From: an uncultured Bacteroidales bacterium
Lineage (GTDB): Bacteria > Bacteroidota > Bacteroidia > Bacteroidales > UBA932
Assembly: GCA_946530505.1 (NCBI GenBank)
Contig: CAMNAD010000095.1
Span: 1-5,776, forward strand
Direction of reading: 5' to 3'
Length of the DNA stretch: 5,776 nt
Shown here piece by piece: positions 4,384 to 5,776 of the stretch. Under the pieces are notes generated by a model. It was not told the origin of the DNA and ran no database searches. It saw only the letters and a program-made list of their open reading frames with translations. Position numbers and translations under genes: made by a program. Each line of letters starts with the position of its first letter. Within the stretch, counting starts at the first letter, position 1.

Positions 4384-5776
4384 ATGGCAGAAATCAGATT
4401 AAACAAGATAATGCGGCAGTTCAATATCGGACTGCAGGACCTTGTGGACTTCCTCAAGGCCCAGGGAGCGGACGTGGAGGAGAATCCGAATGCGAAATTC
4501 TCCGACGAGTATCTCCCGGCTATCCAAAAGCAGTTCGGGGCAGACCTGAAGGCTGCTGAAGAGGCTAACGAGAGGGCGATAAAGATGTCGGATATCCTGG
4601 AGAATTCCGGGAAGAAGAAAGAGGAGCAGGCAGAAGAGGAAGAGGAGGAGCGCGTCATCGTGCGTACCAATACTCTTGCTCATAAGAAGAGCGAGCCCAA
4701 AGCCGAGCCCGTTCCCGAGCCGAAGCCTGAGCCGGAGCCCGAACCGGAGCCGGAGCCTGAACAGGCAGAAGTGACTTCCGTCTCTTCCGCGTCGCAAAGC
4801 GACCCTGTCCGGGAAAATGCTCCAGAGGCGGAAGCCCCTTCTGCCCAGCCTGAGCCGGAACCTGAGCCGGAACCTGCGCCCGAGCCTGAGCCTGAATCCG
4901 AACCGGAACCGGAGCCCGAACCGGAACCGGAGCCGGAGCCGGAGCCCGAGCCGGAGAAGCCCGCAGCTGTGGAGCCTGCTCCTGCCGTTGCTGAAAAAAC
5001 CCCTGCAGCAGCGAAGGAAGAAGGATTCAAGGTTGTAGGCAAGATAGATCTTTCCCAGTTCGACAGAAAGCCTGCAAAGAAGCGCGAGCGCATTGCCAAG
5101 GGCACCCAGAAAGTGGATGTCGCCAAGGCCGGGGCCAATATCGAGCGCAGCCCCAAGAAGGACAAGAACAATGCATCCCAGCAGCAGGCGAATGGCAAGG
5201 GCCGCAAGCGCGACCGCTTCAAGCCCGCAATGACCGAGGCCGAACTGGAAGAGATGCAGAAAGAGATCCAGAAGCAGGTCAAGGAAACCTACGCGAAGAT
5301 GAATGAGGGCAAGAAGAACAACTTCGGCGCTAAGTACCGCAAGGAGAAGCGCGAGCTTGCCGCACAGCGTACACAGGAAGAGATGGAGCAGGCATCGGCC
5401 GACAAGAAGGTGCTGAAAGTCACCGAATTCGTTACGGTAAACGACCTTGCCACCCTTATGAACAACACCCCTGTGAACAATGTAATCGGAGCATGCATGA
5501 GCCTGGGCCTGATGGTATCCATCAACCAGCGCCTCGACGCCGAAGCCCTTGTTCTCGTGGCCGAGGAATTCGGCTACAAGGTTGAATTCGTGGGTGCCGA
5601 ACTTACCAACGAAATCGAGTCTGCCGAGGAGGCCGACAAGGAAGAGGATCTCGTATCCCGTCCTCCTGTAATCACCGTGATGGGCCACGTCGACCACGGT
5701 AAGACCTCGCTGCTCGACTACATCCGCAAGACCAACGTCATCGCCGGCGAGGCGGGCGGCATCACACAGCACATCG
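4384..5776 (+). CDS. infB: Translation initiation factor IF-2 (partial, 3' end outside the window)
   Basis: The first 464 codons of IF-2, the GTPase that brings initiator tRNA to the ribosome and promotes subunit joining. An IF2_N-type helical domain opens the protein (about 1-60, beginning MAEIRLNKIMRQF). A disordered acidic and Pro-Glu-rich linker follows (about 75-210), then a Lys/Arg-rich region (about 220-340). The second IF2_N domain (about 344-405) contains VLKVTEFVTVNDLATLM. The GTPase domain begins with RPPVITVMGHVDHGKTSLLD; the P-loop GHVDHGKT is at 434-441 and the switch I sequence GGITQHI at 458-464. The frame is open to the edge, so about half the protein is missing. ATG 4384 lies 25 nt after the nusA stop and is preceded by a purine-rich AAAAGGGG (4370-4377), one of the few Shine-Dalgarno-like stretches here. 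It is the third gene of the operon. Confidence 0.96.
   Translation, partial: MAEIRLNKIMRQFNIGLQDLVDFLKAQGADVEENPNAKFSDEYLPAIQKQFGADLKAAEEANERAIKMSDILENSGKKKEEQAEEEEEERVIVRTNTLAHKKSEPKAEPVPEPKPEPEPEPEPEPEQAEVTSVSSASQSDPVRENAPEAEAPSAQPEPEPEPEPAPEPEPESEPEPEPEPEPEPEPEPEPEKPAAVEPAPAVAEKTPAAAKEEGFKVVGKIDLSQFDRKPAKKRERIAKGTQKVDVAKAGANIERSPKKDKNNASQQQANGKGRKRDRFKPAMTEAELEEMQKEIQKQVKETYAKMNEGKKNNFGAKYRKEKRELAAQRTQEEMEQASADKKVLKVTEFVTVNDLATLMNNTPVNNVIGACMSLGLMVSINQRLDAEALVLVAEEFGYKVEFVGAELTNEIESAEEADKEEDLVSRPPVITVMGHVDHGKTSLLDYIRKTNVIAGEAGGITQHI
4693..4956 (+). repeat. Pro-Glu dipeptide repeat region in infB
   Basis: Two blocks of almost uninterrupted Glu-Pro dipeptides lie at residues 104-126 and 156-191 of IF-2, built mainly from GAG/GAA and CCG/CCT/CCC codons, separated by a Ser/Ala-rich spacer. 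At DNA level this is an imperfect 6-bp microsatellite (GAGCCG and variants), prone to length change by slippage in steps of two residues. It probably forms an extended, stiff, negatively charged linker between the N-terminal helical domain and the basic region. The repeat also produces a long spurious Gly-Ser frame on the other strand. Confidence 0.85.

Noticed and set aside
4680..5282. Minus-strand frame with a Gly-Ser repeat
   Set aside because: The Gly-Ser run is just the antisense reading of the Glu-Pro codon repeat in infB.
4399..5772. Long open frame (457 codons) on the minus strand opposite infB
   Set aside because: It is the shadow of infB; the protein is Leu/Arg/Gly-rich without recognisable motifs, and the sense strand clearly encodes IF-2 domains and the P-loop.

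Overview
The window looks like a chromosomal segment of a fairly GC-rich member of the Bacteroidales. The evidence is the Bacteroidetes-type promoters (TTTG about 20 nt before TAnnTTTG), A/T-rich start regions with almost no Shine-Dalgarno sequence, a methyltransferase of the THUMP-like family common in Bacteroidetes, and an IF-2 of the Bacteroidetes layout. I cannot name a genus from this sequence alone.

Layout. Positions 91-972 (+) encode a Y1/HUH transposase of the REP-associated (RAYT-like) kind with an intact HxH motif and candidate catalytic Tyr. It is followed by a palindrome-rich intergenic stretch (973-1167) that holds a strong terminator hairpin, a second related hairpin, a third palindrome and degenerate repeats of 37-38 bp. 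Positions 1168-2643 (-) encode a class I SAM-dependent methyltransferase with a C-terminal THUMP-like domain. The gene carries an in-frame, GC-rich, palindrome-filled insertion of about 173 bp (2233-2405) that adds nearly 60 residues. The divergent intergenic region 2644-2800 holds two facing promoters, an inverted repeat and a terminator-like leader hairpin. From 2801 the conserved rimP-nusA-infB transcription/translation operon runs off the right edge: rimP 2801-3064, nusA 3072-4358, infB 4384 to beyond 5776.

How the genes work together. RimP (30S maturation), NusA (transcription elongation, termination and antitermination) and IF-2 (initiator tRNA delivery) are co-transcribed in many bacteria. 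Here a single promoter is followed within about 10-15 nt by a hairpin plus U-tract, which suggests attenuation or a 5' stability element for the whole operon. RimP is unusually short: it has only the N-terminal domain and no trace of the C-terminal SH3-like domain.

The most interesting structure lies outside the classical genes. Three loci near the transposase (991-1080, the insertion inside the methyltransferase gene, and the divergent promoter region) share small sequence modules in the same order and relative orientation: GCGTGCAT followed by CGGTCC, with TTTTTCGG also present in two of them. This is consistent with a dispersed palindromic element family that can sit between genes, in a promoter region, or in-frame within a protein gene, possibly mobilised by the adjacent transposase. 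The link to the transposase is inference.
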